A stretch of 64,000 nt of DNA. Origin: Vibrio bathopelagicus. GTDB lineage: Bacteria > Pseudomonadota > Gammaproteobacteria > Enterobacterales > Vibrionaceae. Position 1 is the first letter of the stretch. Every line of letters begins with the position of its first letter. The notes beneath the pieces were generated by a model. The model was not told the origin of the DNA. It was given only the letters and a program-made list of their open reading frames with translations, and searched no databases. Both the position numbers and the translations under genes were made by a program. The stretch spans positions 62,001 through 126,000 of the forward strand of contig NZ_CP062500.1 of NCBI RefSeq assembly GCF_014879975.1. Direction: 5' to 3'. This document shows positions 60,612 through 64,000 of the stretch, one piece after another.

Positions 60612-63188
60612 TTATTTACTCTTGGTATTCTGTTTAGCCTTGGCATTCTTTTGAACATTGATGAGATCGGTTGGCCACTGATCAAACGGGACCGGACGGC
60701 TGTATAAGAAGCCTTGCGCGAGCGGGCATTGCAGTTGTTTGAGTAAGTCAGCCTGCTGCTGAGTTTCCACGCCTTCCGCAACTAAGTTCACCTTAAAGCC
60801 TTTGGTTATGTTAACGATAGCCGCAACGATTGAGCTGTCTAAGCTTTCTTGTTCGAGCTTACAGACGAAGCTGCGATCAATTTTAAGGCAATCAAATGGT
60901 AGCTTCTGCAGGTAGGCAAGCGATGAATAACCGGTGCCAAAGTCATCAATCGCAATCGAAATCCCCAGCGCTTTGAGTGTCAGCATGTTATCGATGATGG
61001 TCGGGTCGTTGTCGACGATACGTGACTCCGTGATCTCTAACGTCAGGTTTTGGGCGGGTAACTTGGTATCACGCAGCGTGTTTTTAACCAAGTCAATGAA
61101 TCCGCTTTCACTCAGTTGGTCGACAGACAAGTTAACGTGAATAGAGAAGTCTTCACTCCATTTTCCTGATTCAATCGCGATCGCGGTATCTCGACAAGAC
61201 TTATGCAGAATTTGCTGACCGATATCGTAAATGAGCCCAGTCTCTTCTGCGAGTGGGATGAACTCCAATGGTGAGATAATGCCTTCGTCAGTTATCCAGC
61301 GGGCTAGGGCTTCTGCGCCAATCGTTGAGCCTGACTCTAGGTCGATAATAGGTTGATAAAAGGGTTCGAATTGCTGCAGTTCGATCGCTTTGTTGAGGCG
61401 GGCTAGCATCTTGGTTCGGTGCCTAGAGGCATTGCCCATTTCTGGACTGTAGATGCTGACACGAGCTTTATCTTGCTTGGCATTGCTCAGTGCAATACTG
61501 CTGTTGCGAAGCCATAAGGTAATGTCTTGGTCATTTGAAACGTGAACGACACCAATGGACACCTTAATCACCACGCTTTCTGATTCCATGGAAAATGGCG
61601 AAGCAAAGGTTTGGAGTAGTCGGTTAGCAAGCAGCTGAACGTCGTCGTCTTGAGTTACATTGGGTGCGTAGATCGCGAATTCATCGCCACCAGTGCGAGC
61701 CAACAAGTAGTCTGTTGGCAGAATACCGCGCAGTCGAGCGGCTGCGATGATCAGCAGTTGGTCGCCATTGTAATGGCCTAGGCTGTCATTGATATCACGG
61801 AAACGATCGATACCAACCAAATAAAGCGTTCCTTCCTTTGCTTCGGTGCTTTTCTTTGCAGCATCAATAAAGCCTTCTCGGCTATACAGTTTGGTTAGTG
61901 AGTCATAGGTCAGCTGAGACTGTAATTGTTGGAAAGAAGCCTTTAAGTTGTTGGCCATCTCATTGAAGGCTGCTACTAGCATGCTGGTTTCGTAGATATT
62001 ACCCGGTTTCGGCATGCTGCTATTCCAATCGCCATTGGCTAGGCGTTTTGCAGCGTCGGCGGTTGAGGTGATAGGTCGAATTACGCGGTTAAAGGCAATT
62101 AGCCCTGCGATGATGCCAATACAGCTGAGCGCAAGCCCAAGTAGCCAGCTGTTTCTTTGGTTTTCTGGTAGTTCACCGAGAAGGTTGGACTCAGGGATTG
62201 ACATGCCAATGAACCAAGTGATGCCATGCTCATCTTCAAAAGGTGTGAGTTGGTTGAAGTATCGTTGGTCATCGAGATTAAAATTGAAACGTTGGACACC
62301 CATGCTTTCAATCAAATGGAATTGGTCGACGTAGCTGGCACTCTCTCGTATGACGGGGTTAGCGCTCTCTGTAGCGAGTAGACGTTGGCCTTTGTGGGTC
62401 TTTCCGGTTCCCCAAGACACGACACTGCCACCTTCCGAGTGAGCAACTAAACGTTGCTGGTTGTCGATGATGTAGACAGAAGCATCGGTATTATTTTTCA
62501 GGTCTCTCAAGAACGCGTTGAAGGTATTGATCTTGATATCACTGACAATAACCGCTTTAAATTCGTTGTCTTCATAAATGGGTGCAAGGGCTGATAGGGT
62601 GATCTCTTGGCGTTCATCGGCATTGGCGTAAATGGGCGACCACGCGGCTTTTTTCTGGTTTACAACCGGCGTATACCAAGGACGCACTCTCGGATCATAC
62701 CCTGATATCACAGAGCGAATATCTTCACTTATTTTACTGCCACGGTAGATAACCAGCTGATCTTGGGTGCGGTCATCCTGCACCATCAGGGTATAGCCAT
62801 CGTTTGCTTCTTTACGAAAACCCACATAATTACCGTCTTCAGAACCAAAACCAATCACATCAAGTTGCGGAACTGCCGTGAAGTGATCGGAAAACTTATA
62901 AAGAATGTAATCTTGAACCTTGCTGAGATTCCCAGTTTGGTAGAGGTGGTGATAGCCAATGTTGTGGCTGAGTGAAAGGTTGGCGTGAAACGGCTTTTCT
63001 AAAAATTCGGATAGGCTTTTATGAACATTGTCAGTGAGTGATGCTAGCTGACGTGTACTAATATCACTCACCATCTCTTTGTAGCTTTGTTTTTGAGTGA
63101 AAACCAATACGCCCATAGTGAACAGAAAAATCATCACGAATGGGAGAACCACCGCGGTTCTCAATGTAATTTGTGTTTTCAAAGACAT
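60612..63188 (-). CDS. Cache-HAMP-GGDEF-EAL membrane sensor
   Basis: 858 aa. Order: TM helix (about 12-32), a double Cache sensor in the periplasm (VRPWYTPVVNQKKAAWSPIY and SALAPIYEDNEFKAVIVSDIK), a second TM helix (about 345-365), HAMP (about 366-418), GGDEF with intact LLARTGGDEFAIYA, and EAL with EALARW, DDFGTGYSSLAYLQKLPFD. Both catalytic motifs look intact, so it may make and degrade cyclic-di-GMP, though one activity usually dominates. Ligand unknown. It is transcribed convergently with hemN and lies upstream, on the same strand, of the ntrC end. Confidence 0.93.
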   Translation of the reverse strand: MSLKTQITLRTAVVLPFVMIFLFTMGVLVFTQKQSYKEMVSDISTRQLASLTDNVHKSLSEFLEKPFHANLSLSHNIGYHHLYQTGNLSKVQDYILYKFSDHFTAVPQLDVIGFGSEDGNYVGFRKEANDGYTLMVQDDRTQDQLVIYRGSKISEDIRSVISGYDPRVRPWYTPVVNQKKAAWSPIYANADERQEITLSALAPIYEDNEFKAVIVSDIKINTFNAFLRDLKNNTDASVYIIDNQQRLVAHSEGGSVVSWGTGKTHKGQRLLATESANPVIRESASYVDQFHLIESMGVQRFNFNLDDQRYFNQLTPFEDEHGITWFIGMSIPESNLLGELPENQRNSWLLGLALSCIGIIAGLIAFNRVIRPITSTADAAKRLANGDWNSSMPKPGNIYETSMLVAAFNEMANNLKASFQQLQSQLTYDSLTKLYSREGFIDAAKKSTEAKEGTLYLVGIDRFRDINDSLGHYNGDQLLIIAAARLRGILPTDYLLARTGGDEFAIYAPNVTQDDDVQLLANRLLQTFASPFSMESESVVIKVSIGVVHVSNDQDITLWLRNSSIALSNAKQDKARVSIYSPEMGNASRHRTKMLARLNKAIELQQFEPFYQPIIDLESGSTIGAEALARWITDEGIISPLEFIPLAEETGLIYDIGQQILHKSCRDTAIAIESGKWSEDFSIHVNLSVDQLSESGFIDLVKNTLRDTKLPAQNLTLEITESRIVDNDPTIIDNMLTLKALGISIAIDDFGTGYSSLAYLQKLPFDCLKIDRSFVCKLEQESLDSSIVAAIVNITKGFKVNLVAEGVETQQQADLLKQLQCPLAQGFLYSRPVPFDQWPTDLINVQKNAKAKQNTKSK

Positions 63189-63294
63189 CTTTAGCTACAA
63201 CTTTAGTGAATGGCATACTCTAATTGTACCGGCACTATTCAAACCAAGCGACCCTTTTTGGTTAAAAAGTAGCTGCATCGAAAGTCATATCAGG

Positions 63295-64000
63295 TCAGTA
63301 CAGTTCTTTGAGTTTACGGGTTAGGGTGTTTCTTCCCCAGCCTAAAACCTTGGCTGCATCTTGTTTATGACCATTGGTATGGTTGAGTGCAGCCTCTAGC
63401 AGTATACGTTCAAACTCTGGTAGAGCATAAGTTAGCAGCTCCTTTTCTCCTGAATCAAGCGCACACTTTGCCCAATTAGCCAGCAGTTGCTGCCAGTTAT
63501 CACCAGAGCCTGAAGTGGTGACTACTTTCTCTTCCAATAACTCAGGAGGCAGATCAGAAGGTAATATTTCGCTACCGCTGGCCATCACTGTGAGCCAACG
63601 ACAAATATTTTCCAGCTGACGCACGTTACCTGGCCAATTCAGTTGATTGAGCTTTAGGATCGTCTCTGGGTGCAGTGTTTTTACTTCTACACCGAGTTCT
63701 TCAGCAGCAGAGGCTAAGAAGTGATGAGTCAGTTTCTCAATATCTTGTTTACGTTCACGCAGCGCAGGAATATGGATTCGAATCACATTCAGTCGATGGA
63801 AAAGGTCTTCACGAAACCCCCCTTCATGCACCAATCGCTCTAAATCTTGGTGTGTTGCGGCAACGATACGTACATCAACCTTCACAGCCGAATGACCGCC
63901 CACACGATAAAACTGTCCATCTGACAGGACACGTAATAAGCGAGTCTGAATATCGAGTGGCATGTCACCGATCTCATCCAAAAATAGAGTGCCGCCGTTG
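63295..64000 (-). CDS. ntrC: Nitrogen regulator NtrC, C-terminal part (5' end outside window)
   Basis: Only the C-terminal ~235 residues are inside the window; the gene continues past base 64000. Visible are the end of the sigma54-interaction AAA+ domain (GTLFLDEIGDMPLDIQTRLLR, VDVRIVAATHQDLE, FREDLFHRLNVI, NWPGNVRQLEN) and a Fis-type DNA-binding domain (HTNGHKQDAAKVLGWGRNTLTRKLK) at the end. The C-terminus and spacing are typical of NtrC/GlnG, the sigma54 activator of nitrogen assimilation. The receiver domain is not in the window. Confidence 0.9.
   Translation of the reverse strand, partial: NGGTLFLDEIGDMPLDIQTRLLRVLSDGQFYRVGGHSAVKVDVRIVAATHQDLERLVHEGGFREDLFHRLNVIRIHIPALRERKQDIEKLTHHFLASAAEELGVEVKTLHPETILKLNQLNWPGNVRQLENICRWLTVMASGSEILPSDLPPELLEEKVVTTSGSGDNWQQLLANWAKCALDSGEKELLTYALPEFERILLEAALNHTNGHKQDAAKVLGWGRNTLTRKLKELY

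Overview
The window is a stretch of the primary chromosome of a Vibrio, most likely from the Splendidus clade or a close relative. The evidence is the combination and order of genes (gor-rlmJ-prlC-asnC; ftnA-uspB; ubiE-ubiJ-ubiB-tatABC; hemB-ryhB-polA-spf-engB; yihI-hemN-ntrC) and three readable regulatory RNAs: a long Vibrio-type RyhB, Spot 42 and a CsrB-family RNA. The clade assignment is inference from gene content, not a database result.

Layout. 1-1730: end of a peptide ABC permease operon. 1909-15832: housekeeping genes for glutathione reduction, two rRNA methyltransferases (RlmJ, RsmJ), oligopeptidase A, AsnC, a large GGDEF/EAL sensor, ferritin and UspA/UspB. 16070-17107: the 5' part of yhiN, whose last 60 or so codons lie at 38420-38599. 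Between them sits a 21.3-kb genomic island. 38733-40000: a small copper locus with cueR and two small membrane-protein genes, each behind a CueR-type promoter. 41133-49764: rmuC, ubiquinone genes, tatABC, tatD and hemB. 49843-54033: a GNAT gene, ryhB, polA and spf. 54260-64000: engB, cytochrome c4, a CsrB-family RNA, yihI, hemN, a Cache-HAMP-GGDEF-EAL protein and the 3' part of ntrC (cut by the window end).

The island is the most interesting part. It begins with an overlapping operon of three tyrosine-recombinase-like genes and one small gene, which resembles Gamma-Mobile-Trio or strand-biased circularizing (SE/Tn6283-type) elements. Next comes a complete, sequence-diverged second copy of yhiN, the gene the island has broken. 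It has a plausible promoter of its own and altered codons at the insertion point. The cargo is an XRE repressor with twin operators, a winged-helix-like protein with an SF2 helicase, a small basic protein, a HEPN-domain protein, and one apparent operon of a type I restriction system (hsdR-hsdM-hsdS) followed by a probable Kiwa pair (kwaA-kwaB). Both island ends carry the same bipartite motif in inverted orientation. I read it as a mobile defence island that disrupts a conserved flavoprotein gene and supplies a replacement that may be resistant to re-insertion.

Elsewhere I add features that are easy to miss: a 38-codon Cys/His-rich gene between tatC and tatD, a Fur-box-like palindrome in front of a Cys-containing lysine-rich protein, and a cluster of GATC sites with a DnaA box upstream of polA.
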